From Pantoea sp. A4 (GTDB lineage: Bacteria; Pseudomonadota; Gammaproteobacteria; Enterobacterales; Enterobacteriaceae), in assembly GCF_000295955.2 (NCBI RefSeq), contig NZ_ALXE01000029.1:62001-126000 (forward strand): DNA of 64,000 bases, written 5' to 3'. The notes below the pieces were generated by a model. That model searched no databases. It was not told the DNA's origin and worked only from the letters and a program-made list of their open reading frames with translations. Of the stretch, positions 8,748-16,994 are shown piece after piece; the first letter of the stretch is position 1; each line of letters opens with the position of its first letter. A program made the position numbers and the translations under genes.

Positions 8748-8922
8748 GGACATGTTTAAAAAAACCGATTTTATCGACATATCGCCGGAACGTGTCGATA
8801 GCATCAACATGTTGGCAGGACATGTTTAAAAAAACCGGTTTTATCGACATATCGCTGGAACGTGTCGATAACATCAACATGTTGACTGGACATGTTTAAA
8901 AAAACCGGTTTTATCGACATAT
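8748..8922. repeat. 70-bp tandem repeat, two full copies and a partial third
   Basis: Units begin at 8748, 8818 and 8888 with an exact 70-bp period; the third stops after about 35 bp, just before the stop codon of the monooxygenase gene. Copies 1 and 2 differ at only three internal bases and in their last three. Each unit holds several dyads: a near-palindrome AAAACCGGTTTT (perfect in copies 2 and 3), an inverted pair TATCGACA / TGTCGATA around an 11- to 13-nt loop, and CAACATGTTG. Bases 8728-8747 may be a decayed tail of an earlier copy. The array lies between the ends of two convergent genes. Its function is unknown. Confidence 0.85.
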
Positions 8923-8927
8923 AAGCG

Positions 8928-10304
8928 TCAGTCGGCGAGCTGCTGCGCGGGATGATCGGCAGGGGGTTCATCATTGCCGGACGGAAACAGACGCTGACGC
9001 AGTGTGGCGTGAGTACCCGCCGGATTCAGGCGACCGCGTGCGCGTAGAACGGGAATCACCCATTGGCTGAAATCCCGGAAGCTCTCGGGTGCCAGCCATT
9101 GGGCAAGGTTAATGCCGTCTGTCTCACTCTCTTCAAGCCACTGCTCAAGGTGATCGGCCACCTGCTCGCCATCACCCACAAAAACACGCTGACGCCCCAG
9201 GCCTTGCGCGGGCAGGAACACCTCACGTAGCGTTTTGCGTGGCTGCCCTGGCTCGCCAGTCACCATTTTCAGCAGTGACTGATTGGCATTGGTGTATTGC
9301 CAGTCAAGCGGGGAGTCGAGATCGTGGCCCGAAAGATCCACGCCGGTACTGGCGGCATAATGGACTAACGCGCCCTGGAGATCATAATATTCACGCAGTT
9401 GGGTAAATTTATGCTGGGCGGCAGCAGCGTTTTCCGCGGTGATGACCGTCACGCCACTAATAAACCGGATGCTCTCTGGCCCGCGCCCATAGTCACGCGC
9501 ACGCTGTTTAATCGCACGGACCTGGCGGCGTACGCCCGCCGCATCCAGACCGGCAACAAACACCACCTCTGCATGACGTGCGGCAAAGTCGATGCCGCGT
9601 GGCGAACCTCCCGCCTGAAACAGCACCGGTGTGCGTTGCGGACTGGGCTCAGAGAGGTGCGCATCAGGCACTGAAAACCAGCGACCATGGTGATTGACCG
9701 GGCGAACTTTGGTTGGATCGGTATAGATGCCCGTCTGTTTATCCCGCCGCAGCGCATCACGCTGCCAGGAGTACTGCCAGAGCTTATAGCTGACCTCCAG
9801 AAACTCATCCGCACGTTCATAGCGTTCATCGTGATCCATCTGTGCATCAAGGCCCAGATTACGCGCCGCGCTGTCGAGTTGCGATGTCACGACGTTCCAT
9901 GCGATACGCCCTTTGGTCAGGTGGTCGAGCGTGGTGAATTTGCGGGCCAGCAGATAGGGCTGTTCATAAGTGGTGGACACGGTAATGCCAAATCCCAGCC
10001 GTTTTGTGGCCGCCGCCATGGCAGAAACCAGCAGCAGCGGATCGATCAGCGGCGACTGAATTCCCTGGCGCAGCGAAGCGGCAGGCGAAGCTTGCCAGTT
10101 ATCCAGCAGCCCGAGTGCATCGGCAATAAACAGGCAATCGAAGTGATTATCTTCCAGCAAACGGGCCAGTTCAGTCCAGTAACTCAGATCGTTGTAACGC
10201 CAGCCCTGCTCATCAGGATGTCGCCACATGCCGTAATTAATGTGAGAAACCGCCGCCATGGTAAAGGCACTGAGAATGATGGGCTTGGGCTGTGTCATGG
10301 GCAT
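8928..10304 (-). CDS. FMN-dependent (luciferase-like) monooxygenase, NtaA/SnaA/DszA family
   Basis: The 458-residue protein has family landmarks: NYGMWRHPDEQ near the N-terminus, FDCLFIADALG, GFGITVSTTYEQPYLLARKF, LTKGRIAWNVVTS, MDHDERYERADEFLEV and HLSEPSPQRTPVLFQAGGSPRG. Members use FMNH2 from a separate reductase plus O2 to cleave C-S or C-N bonds (DszA on sulfones, NtaA on nitrilotriacetate). It is divergent from an ABC importer operon and closely related to the product of the gene at 15587, with which it shares long stretches. The substrate is unknown; an organosulfur compound is the best guess because a DszC-like gene lies nearby. The 219 bp to the importer operon must hold both promoters. 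Confidence 0.88.
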   Translation of the reverse strand: MPMTQPKPIILSAFTMAAVSHINYGMWRHPDEQGWRYNDLSYWTELARLLEDNHFDCLFIADALGLLDNWQASPAASLRQGIQSPLIDPLLLVSAMAAATKRLGFGITVSTTYEQPYLLARKFTTLDHLTKGRIAWNVVTSQLDSAARNLGLDAQMDHDERYERADEFLEVSYKLWQYSWQRDALRRDKQTGIYTDPTKVRPVNHHGRWFSVPDAHLSEPSPQRTPVLFQAGGSPRGIDFAARHAEVVFVAGLDAAGVRRQVRAIKQRARDYGRGPESIRFISGVTVITAENAAAAQHKFTQLREYYDLQGALVHYAASTGVDLSGHDLDSPLDWQYTNANQSLLKMVTGEPGQPRKTLREVFLPAQGLGRQRVFVGDGEQVADHLEQWLEESETDGINLAQWLAPESFRDFSQWVIPVLRARGRLNPAGTHATLRQRLFPSGNDEPPADHPAQQLAD

Positions 10305-10523
10305 CTGCCTGGGTCAAAAGCGGCGATGATAAAGAATTATTTGACCTGGCCTAACCATTAATTCCGGCTATAGATTTGCGGCCTAAGGAAATAAAAATGC
10401 TGGCAAATCAATTGCGAAATGTGCATTTAACCCGCGAAAAAACGCGTGTTACCGTCCCGGAAAATATCAAAAACAGTCTCAGCCTCACCGTGTTGGGCCG
10501 TGTGAAATTTATCGGGGATCACC

Positions 10524-12143
10524 ATGCAAACCAAAACGCCGCCATTGCGTTTCAGCCGTTCGCGTCGTCAGTTTCTGCAACTGTCTGCTTTGGCTTCCAC
10601 CGCTTTTCTCGGCATGGGGTTCTCTCAGCCGCTGTTGGCTGAAGACGAAGAGCGCCAGCGCTATGGTAAAACGCTGGTGGTTGGGCAGGCGCTGGAACCG
10701 ACACTCTACGACCCAAACCGCCAGTACTCCTATGAAACCTATCGCGTTGATCGCCATATCTATGAATCACTGGTGGGGGAAGACTTATCCGTGCCGGCTG
10801 CTCAGGGCACGCCGCCCCTGATCCCGGCGCTGGCGACCCACTGGGAAGTCAACGCCGAGGCCACGGTGTATACCTTTCATCTGCGCCAGGGCGTGAGCTT
10901 TCACGATGGCACACCCTTTAACGCCGAAGCGGTGCAGTTCAACGTGCGCCGCTTTACCGATCCGCAGTTCGAATACTTTGATGCGCGTTCACAAGCCACT
11001 ATGGCTCAGGTCTATCGTCACCTGACGCAACTGGAAGTGATTGATGCCGCGACCGTCGCCTATCATTTCAGCCAACCTTTCCCGGATTTTCTGCGTTTTT
11101 TGCCGCAGGGGAATTGGGTCTCGGGTATTTTCAGCCCGACAGCGCTGAAAAAGTGGGGACAGGATGGACTTGCCGATCACCCCACCGGCACTGGGCCGTA
11201 CCGCTTTGTCCTGCGGGTGCATAATGACCGAACGGAGTTGGTGCGCAATGACGGTTGGTGGGGCAAAAAACCCTACATGGAGAAAATTATCTTTCGCCCA
11301 ATTCTGGACGGCGGCACCGGGATTAGCGCATTGCAGTCTGGTCAGGTGGATATTTTATCGCGAACGCCAACCGACGCCGTGGATCTGCTCAGCCAGAGCG
11401 GTTTCAACGTGCATGACAGTCAGGAGGCGAATCAGCTGTTTCTCGGCTGGAATTTCGCCAACCGCTACACCAGCCAACTGGCAGTCAGACAGGCCGTTAT
11501 CAAGGGTATCGATCGTGAAGGGCTGGTTAAATCATTGCTGAATGGACATGCGGTCGCCAGCTACAACATTGTTAATCATGCCAATGAGGCTTTCCTCGCC
11601 AGCCAGAAAGATTATCTGTACGACCCGGAAGGGGCAAAAAAACTGCTCGCCGAGGCGGGTTTCAAACCCGGTGAGGTCAGTTTCACCATCATCACCTACG
11701 ACCAAAATCAGTCGATCATTGAGTGGATCCAGCGCGATCTCGCCAAAATAGGCATCACGGTCAAGGTCGTTTCACAGGAGTGGATCACTTACAGCTCTCA
11801 CCTGGCGACACTGGCCGAGGATACAGGGTTATTCACCATGGAGTGGGGGCTGATTTCACCACAGTGGCTGAATGTGGCCTGGACCAACTACATACTTGGC
11901 CGGGGCAAAGGTGAGAAAGTTATTACCGGTGTGGCCGATCTGATTAAACAGGCTTCTGTGACAACCGACAAAACCCAGGCGCTGGCGCTGTGGCATCAGG
12001 TGAACCAGCAGTTCCAGCAGCAGGCGGCCTTTGTCCCCCTACTGGCACAAAACCGGGTATTCACCAGTTCGGCTGCGGTGCAGGGCTTCAATGTTCCTGC
12101 GCAAAATTTCTATGATCTGACGCGGGTCTGGTTACGCACATGA
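10524..12143 (+). CDS. ABC importer substrate-binding protein (peptide/nickel family) with Tat signal
   Basis: The 539-residue protein is an SBP_bac_5 (DppA/OppA/NikA-like) binding protein. Typical segments are YETYRVDRHIYESLV, YTFHLRQGVSFHDGTPFNAEAVQFN and GTGPYRF. The N-terminus has a twin-arginine signal (SRSRRQFLQL around residues 11-20) followed by a hydrophobic stretch and a cleavage site near QPLLAEDEE, so it is probably exported folded by Tat. It starts a coupled operon: its TGA overlaps the ATG of the permease gene at 12140. The ligand is unknown; the co-transcribed monooxygenases imply a compound oxidised after uptake. An open frame at 10397-10642 overlaps its start in another phase (see findings). 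Confidence 0.88.
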   Translation: MQTKTPPLRFSRSRRQFLQLSALASTAFLGMGFSQPLLAEDEERQRYGKTLVVGQALEPTLYDPNRQYSYETYRVDRHIYESLVGEDLSVPAAQGTPPLIPALATHWEVNAEATVYTFHLRQGVSFHDGTPFNAEAVQFNVRRFTDPQFEYFDARSQATMAQVYRHLTQLEVIDAATVAYHFSQPFPDFLRFLPQGNWVSGIFSPTALKKWGQDGLADHPTGTGPYRFVLRVHNDRTELVRNDGWWGKKPYMEKIIFRPILDGGTGISALQSGQVDILSRTPTDAVDLLSQSGFNVHDSQEANQLFLGWNFANRYTSQLAVRQAVIKGIDREGLVKSLLNGHAVASYNIVNHANEAFLASQKDYLYDPEGAKKLLAEAGFKPGEVSFTIITYDQNQSIIEWIQRDLAKIGITVKVVSQEWITYSSHLATLAEDTGLFTMEWGLISPQWLNVAWTNYILGRGKGEKVITGVADLIKQASVTTDKTQALALWHQVNQQFQQQAAFVPLLAQNRVFTSSAAVQGFNVPAQNFYDLTRVWLRT

Positions 12144-13093
12144 TACGCCTCATCCTGTTCAGGCTGATCCAGGGCATACCCCTGCTGGTGCTGATGTCAG
12201 TAGCGGTATTCTTGCTGGCGAAGCTGGCACCGGGCGATCCCATTAGCAATGCGTTGGCCGGGCAGCTTTCGCCTGATGCCATTGCGCAAATTCGTCAGCT
12301 TTACGGCCTCGACCAGCCTGCCAGCTGGCAATATTTGCTGTGGCTCAAGAACCTGCTCAGCGGCCATTGGGGGGTATCGCTGACTATGCGCACGCCCGTG
12401 CTGGAAGTGCTGGCTCCGGCATTTATCAACACGCTGATTTTAACCCTTGCAGCGGTGGTGTTGTGCCTGATCCCCGGCGTGGTGGTTGGGGTGGTTTGTG
12501 GCCTGTGGCAGGGGAAGAAACGCGACCGTCTGGTGATGCTGCTGGTGCAGTTCAGTCACAACATTCCGGTGTTCTGGCTGGCGGTCTTTTTTATCTGGTT
12601 GTTCGCCGTCAAACTGCGCTGGTTTCCGGTGTCGGGTATGTATGACATGCGTGGCGATCAGGGAATGGGCGACCTGCTATGGCATTTGTTCCTGCCTGCG
12701 CTTTCCACCGCGCTGATCTCGATGCTGATCCTTGCCCGTCAGGTACGTAGCAGCGTGATTGATATTATGCATGCGGACTTTATGCGCACTTATCGCGCAC
12801 TGGGTTACTCACGACGGGTGCTGCTCTGGCGTCATCTGGGGCGCAATCTGCTGGCACCGATTGTCAGTATTACCGGCTTGCAGGTGGGCTACCTGCTGAG
12901 CGGTGTGCTGTTTATTGAAAAAATTTTTGCCTGGCCAGGCCTTGGTACGCAGTTGTACAACGCTGCGGCTGGACAGGATTATCCCACCCTGCAAACCGGG
13001 GTCATGCTGGTGGCGACCTGTTTCCTGTTGGTCAACCTTGTGAGCGATCTGCTACAGGATGGGCTGGATCCGCGCCATCGGGAGACCTTCTGA
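12140..13093 (+). CDS. ABC importer permease, DppB type
   Basis: This 317-residue inner-membrane protein begins MIRLILFRLIQGIPLLVLMS, the usual DppB/OppB start. It has six predicted membrane segments and the cytoplasmic loop that contacts the ATPase (DFMRTYRALGYSRRVLLWRHLGRN, about residues 213-236). It carries GDPISNALAG in the periplasmic N-terminal domain, where the family usually has GDP. It overlaps the binding-protein gene (ATGA) and the next permease gene (TGATG). It pairs with the DppC-type subunit to form the channel. Confidence 0.9.
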   Translation: MIRLILFRLIQGIPLLVLMSVAVFLLAKLAPGDPISNALAGQLSPDAIAQIRQLYGLDQPASWQYLLWLKNLLSGHWGVSLTMRTPVLEVLAPAFINTLILTLAAVVLCLIPGVVVGVVCGLWQGKKRDRLVMLLVQFSHNIPVFWLAVFFIWLFAVKLRWFPVSGMYDMRGDQGMGDLLWHLFLPALSTALISMLILARQVRSSVIDIMHADFMRTYRALGYSRRVLLWRHLGRNLLAPIVSITGLQVGYLLSGVLFIEKIFAWPGLGTQLYNAAAGQDYPTLQTGVMLVATCFLLVNLVSDLLQDGLDPRHRETF

Positions 13094-13935
13094 TGACATT
13101 GCTACGTGATATTGCCCGGCAGCGGCTGGCGCTGCTCGGGTTACTGCTGCTAGTGAGCCTGATTGCCATCAGTGCACTGGCACCCTGGCTGGCGCCCTAT
13201 GATCCTCTCCGTGCTTTTGATGGACTGCGCCTCGCACCACCCGGTACACCGCAGCACCTGTTGGGACTGGATAATCAGGGGCGCGATATCCTCAGCCGGC
13301 TGATTTGGGGCGGTCGTAGTACGCTGGGGGCCGCTATTCTGCCCGTGTTATTTGCCGCGCTGGTGAGTCTGATACTGGGCATGCTGGCAGGTTATCGCCC
13401 AACGCTACTCTCCACCCTGATTATGCGCACGATGGATATGCTGTTTGCCTTCCCCATGGTGCTGCTGGCCATCGGCCTGTCTGCGGTGCTGGGGTCGGGG
13501 TATCTCACTGTGACCGTCACGCTGATTTGCAGCGTGATCCCCTATCTGACTCGTATCGTCTACCGCACGACGCGCAGTGAAATGGCGAAAGAGTACCTTG
13601 AAGCCCTGCATGCACAGGGGGCAAGCCATGGGGATATTTTATGGCGCGAGTTACTGCCCAATGTCATTACGCCGCTGGTGACCTACACCACTTCCCTGTT
13701 AGGCGGCATGGTGGTGTTTCTGGCCGGTTTAAGTTTTCTGGGATTAGGTGTTCAGCCGCCACAGGCGGACTGGGGCCGGATGGTGGGGGAGGGATCTCCG
13801 CTCATGATTATGGGTGCCCCCCACGTGGCGACGGTGCCCGCACTGGCCATTGTTCTGGTCTCTCTGGCGTTTAACTGGTTGGGCGATGGCCTGCGCGACC
13901 TGCTTGATCCACACCGGTCAGGAGGTGAAGGGTGA
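13093..13935 (+). CDS. ABC importer permease, DppC type
   Basis: The 280-residue permease has an N-terminal membrane helix followed by HLLGLDNQGRDILSRLIWGGRSTL, the hallmark of DppC/OppC subunits. The coupling loop is EYLEALHAQGASHGDILWRELLPN. LAGLSFLGLGVQPPQADWGRM near the C-terminus is also typical. It shares one base with the upstream permease gene and overlaps the ATPase gene by four bases, indicating translational coupling and a defined subunit ratio. Confidence 0.9.
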   Translation: MTLLRDIARQRLALLGLLLLVSLIAISALAPWLAPYDPLRAFDGLRLAPPGTPQHLLGLDNQGRDILSRLIWGGRSTLGAAILPVLFAALVSLILGMLAGYRPTLLSTLIMRTMDMLFAFPMVLLAIGLSAVLGSGYLTVTVTLICSVIPYLTRIVYRTTRSEMAKEYLEALHAQGASHGDILWRELLPNVITPLVTYTTSLLGGMVVFLAGLSFLGLGVQPPQADWGRMVGEGSPLMIMGAPHVATVPALAIVLVSLAFNWLGDGLRDLLDPHRSGGEG

Positions 13936-15590
13936 GCTTACTGACGGTAGCAGGATTGCAGGTGCAATTTGATCGCCAGCCCGAGGTTGTCAAAGGCATT
14001 TCGTTCGAGATTCAGCCGGGTGAAGTGGTGGCGCTGGTGGGGGAGTCGGGTTCAGGTAAAAGCGTGACCGCGGCTGCCATTCTTGGGTTACTGCCCTCAG
14101 CGGCCCAGGTACGAGGCGACATTCACTTTTCCGGCGAGGATCTTTTGCGCCTGTCGCCAAGCGGGCTGAATCGCCTGCGCGGGCAGGCGATCGCCATGGT
14201 GTTTCAAAATTCGCTCTCTACGCTCGATCCCTCCTGGACTATCGGCAAACAGTTACAGCACAACCTGCGGCGGCTGGAGCCCACCTGGGGGCGAAAAGCG
14301 CTACGCGAATCAGCATTAGATTGGCTGAAACGGATGCACATCCGTCAGCCGCAGCAGGTGATGCAGCTCTATCCCCATCAGTTAAGCGGGGGGATGCGAC
14401 AGCGGGTGCTGATCGCTCTGGCGGCCATGTGTCGCCCCCAACTGCTGATTGCCGATGAGCCGACGACCGCGCTGGATGCCAGCGTGCAGCGTGAAGTGCT
14501 GGAACTGTTGCAGGCGCTGTGTCGTGAACAGCAGATGGCGATGCTGTTGATCAGTCATGATTTTGCTGTAGTCGCGGCATTAAGCCAGCGAGTGTTGGTG
14601 ATGCAACAGGGCAACATTGTGGAAAGCGCGACAACCCAGGCGTGTATTGGTCGCCCGCAGCATGCTTATACCCGCGCCCTGCTGGCGGCGGTTCCTCAGC
14701 CAGATGTCAGATCGGAAATCCCTGTGAAGCACGGTGACATACTGCTTAGCACCGGACAAGTTGGGCGGGATTTCTGGCGGCGCGATGCTCGCCGCTGGTG
14801 GTCAGGCAAGGTTGCGGTCAGGGCGGTGGATGACGTCACGCTGACCATCAGAGAAGGCGAAATTGTCGGGATTATCGGTGAGTCTGGATCAGGGAAATCT
14901 ACCCTGGCGCGCTTGCTGGCTCAGTTACTGCCAGCCGATCGTGGCTCAGTCGCCTGGCAACAAAACCCGATTAACCGCCAGAATGTCGGCCAAATGGCGG
15001 AATTTCGTCGCCAGATACAGTGTGTTTTTCAGGACAGCCTCGCCAGTTTTAATCCCCGACTGCGCCTCAAAGAACAGCTGATCCGTGCCCAGCTGCGTCT
15101 CGGCAGTGCCGACCAGCGTCAGCAGGCCGCCACCCGTGCAGCGGCACTGTTTAATGAAGTCGGGCTGGACGCCACACTGCTAAACCGCTATCCGCATCAA
15201 CTTTCCGGTGGGCAACGTCAGCGCGCCAATATCGCGCGGGCACTGGTGACCGATCCGCGTTGCCTGATCCTCGACGAACCCACATCAGCACTGGACCTTT
15301 CGGTACAGGCTCAGGTGATCGCACTGCTACGGCAGCTGCATCTGAGTCACGCGCTGACCTGTCTGTTTATCAGTCATAACCTTGCGCTGGTTGCGCAGTT
15401 TTGTCAGCGCATTGTGGTGATGGAGCAGGGGCGCGTCGTGGATGATTTTCCGCGTCAGGCGCTGTATGACCAAGAGCGGCATCCGGTAACGCAGCGGTTA
15501 CTGGCGGCCAGTTATCTGCTGCCCGAAGATGCATTGCCGACCCACAGTGGCGTGTATCACAGCGATGTACCAAGAGGAGTGACAGCGTGA
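13932..15590 (+). CDS. ABC importer ATPase, fused DppD-DppF type
   Basis: The 552-residue protein has two complete nucleotide-binding domains in one chain. Each has a Walker A (GESGSGKS near residue 37 and again near 315), a signature (LSGGMRQR and LSGGQRQR) and a Walker B (LLIADEPTTALD and LILDEPTSALD). It powers the importer formed by the two upstream permeases. It starts at a GTG within GTGA overlapping the permease stop, and its own end overlaps the GTG start of the monooxygenase gene at 15587. Separate DppD and DppF proteins are the more common arrangement; fused versions such as GsiA are known. Confidence 0.9.
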   Translation: MSLLTVAGLQVQFDRQPEVVKGISFEIQPGEVVALVGESGSGKSVTAAAILGLLPSAAQVRGDIHFSGEDLLRLSPSGLNRLRGQAIAMVFQNSLSTLDPSWTIGKQLQHNLRRLEPTWGRKALRESALDWLKRMHIRQPQQVMQLYPHQLSGGMRQRVLIALAAMCRPQLLIADEPTTALDASVQREVLELLQALCREQQMAMLLISHDFAVVAALSQRVLVMQQGNIVESATTQACIGRPQHAYTRALLAAVPQPDVRSEIPVKHGDILLSTGQVGRDFWRRDARRWWSGKVAVRAVDDVTLTIREGEIVGIIGESGSGKSTLARLLAQLLPADRGSVAWQQNPINRQNVGQMAEFRRQIQCVFQDSLASFNPRLRLKEQLIRAQLRLGSADQRQQAATRAAALFNEVGLDATLLNRYPHQLSGGQRQRANIARALVTDPRCLILDEPTSALDLSVQAQVIALLRQLHLSHALTCLFISHNLALVAQFCQRIVVMEQGRVVDDFPRQALYDQERHPVTQRLLAASYLLPEDALPTHSGVYHSDVPRGVTA

Positions 15591-16993
15591 GCAGTAAACG
15601 GCCACTGATTTTTAACGGCTTTATGATGAATGTCGTGGGGCATGTCTCCGCAGGGTTATGGCGTCATCCTGACGATCGCGCCAGTGAGTACACTTCGCTC
15701 GACTACTGGCTGGAGATTGCCAAATTACTGGATGAGGCCGGGTTTGACGCAATGTTTATCGCCGATGCGTTGGGACAGATTGATGTCTATCAGGGGAAAC
15801 CTGACGCTGCATTGCGTACGGCGGCACAAACGCCGGTGAACGATCCGCTGCTGTTGGTTTCCGCTATGGCGGCGGCTACGCGGCAGCTCGGTTTTGGTAT
15901 CACGGTCTCAACCACGTATGAGCAGCCTTATTTGTTGGCACGCAAGTTCTCGACGCTCGATCACCTGACGCAGGGGCGCGTGGCGTGGAACGTGGTGACA
16001 TCGGTGCTGGAATCTGCGGCGCGTAATCTCGGGCTGGAGCAGCAAATGGACCACGATGAGCGCTATGAACGGGCTCAGGAGTTTCTGGAAGTCACCTACA
16101 AACTGTGGGAAGGCTCATGGGAAGAGGATGCGGTGCAACGCGATCGGGTGCGCGGTGTGTATACCGATCCGACCAGGGTGCATCCCATCCGTCATCAGGG
16201 GCGCTGGTTCAAGGTACCAGATGCCCATCTGTCGGAACCGAGTCCACAACGCACCCCGGTGCTGTTCCAGGCGGGCACTTCCGATCGCGGGCGACAGTTT
16301 GCTGCGGAGAATGCGGAAGTGGTGTTCCTCGGCGGCACAACCGCGCAGGCGATCCGCAACAATATTGAACGCATTCGCGTGCTGGCGCGTGCCGCAGGGC
16401 GGGGTGATGAGGCGATTCGCTTTATCACCGCTATCAGTGTGGTGGTCGATGAAAGCGATGAAAAAGCCCATGCCAAATTCCAGGATTATCTGCGTTACAC
16501 CAGCCAGGAAGCCGCACTGGCGCTGTTCTCCGCCTGGACCGGCGTGGACTGGTCGGGTTGGGCGCTGGACCAGCCGCTGGAGTATATCGAAACCAACGCT
16601 GGGCGTTCAGCGTTGGCCGGTCTGACGCGCATTGATGCTGAACGGCAGTGGACGGTTGGAGATATCAGTGACTACATCGGCATCGGCGGTATTCACCCGA
16701 CGCTGGTGGGCGATGCCAGAAGCGTCGCTGATGCACTGGAAACTCTGGCCGATGAATCCGGCGTAGATGGCTTTAACCTGGCGTATGCCATCAGCCCCGG
16801 CAGCTTTGAGGATTTCGTTCGCTGGGTTGTGCCGGAGTTACAGGCACGTGGCCGGATGCGCAGCGCCAGCGGCCCGGTGCAAACGCTGCGGGAACGGTTA
16901 CAAGGGGCAGGGCAACGACGTCTGCGCGATGACCATCCCGGCGTGCGCTTCCGTCATCTTCCCCACCACTATTCAACACCCACTAAGGAATAA
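15587..16993 (+). CDS. FMN-dependent (luciferase-like) monooxygenase, NtaA/SnaA/DszA family
   Basis: The 468-residue protein has the same landmarks as the product at 8928 (GLWRHPDDRASEY, FDAMFIADALGQ, FGITVSTTYEQPYLLARKFSTLD, MDHDERYERAQEFLEV, HLSEPSPQRTPVLFQAG), so the two are close paralogues. The start is a GTG (15587-15589) inside the ATPase stop overlap, with GAGGAG upstream. As the fifth gene of the importer operon, it should act on the imported compound or its product, using reduced FMN supplied from elsewhere. A DszC-like gene follows after 1 bp, recalling the DszC-DszA oxidation sequence. The substrate is inferred, not shown. Confidence 0.88.
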   Translation: MSSKRPLIFNGFMMNVVGHVSAGLWRHPDDRASEYTSLDYWLEIAKLLDEAGFDAMFIADALGQIDVYQGKPDAALRTAAQTPVNDPLLLVSAMAAATRQLGFGITVSTTYEQPYLLARKFSTLDHLTQGRVAWNVVTSVLESAARNLGLEQQMDHDERYERAQEFLEVTYKLWEGSWEEDAVQRDRVRGVYTDPTRVHPIRHQGRWFKVPDAHLSEPSPQRTPVLFQAGTSDRGRQFAAENAEVVFLGGTTAQAIRNNIERIRVLARAAGRGDEAIRFITAISVVVDESDEKAHAKFQDYLRYTSQEAALALFSAWTGVDWSGWALDQPLEYIETNAGRSALAGLTRIDAERQWTVGDISDYIGIGGIHPTLVGDARSVADALETLADESGVDGFNLAYAISPGSFEDFVRWVVPELQARGRMRSASGPVQTLRERLQGAGQRRLRDDHPGVRFRHLPHHYSTPTKE

Positions 16994-16994
16994 C

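Noticed and set aside
8748-8922. CRISPR array reading of the 70-bp repeats
   Set aside because: Copies abut one another with no variable spacers, the period is exact and no cas genes are nearby.
9687-10361. 224-codon open frame opposite the DszA-like gene
   Set aside because: The monooxygenase on the other strand explains the coding pattern. The frame has no family features.
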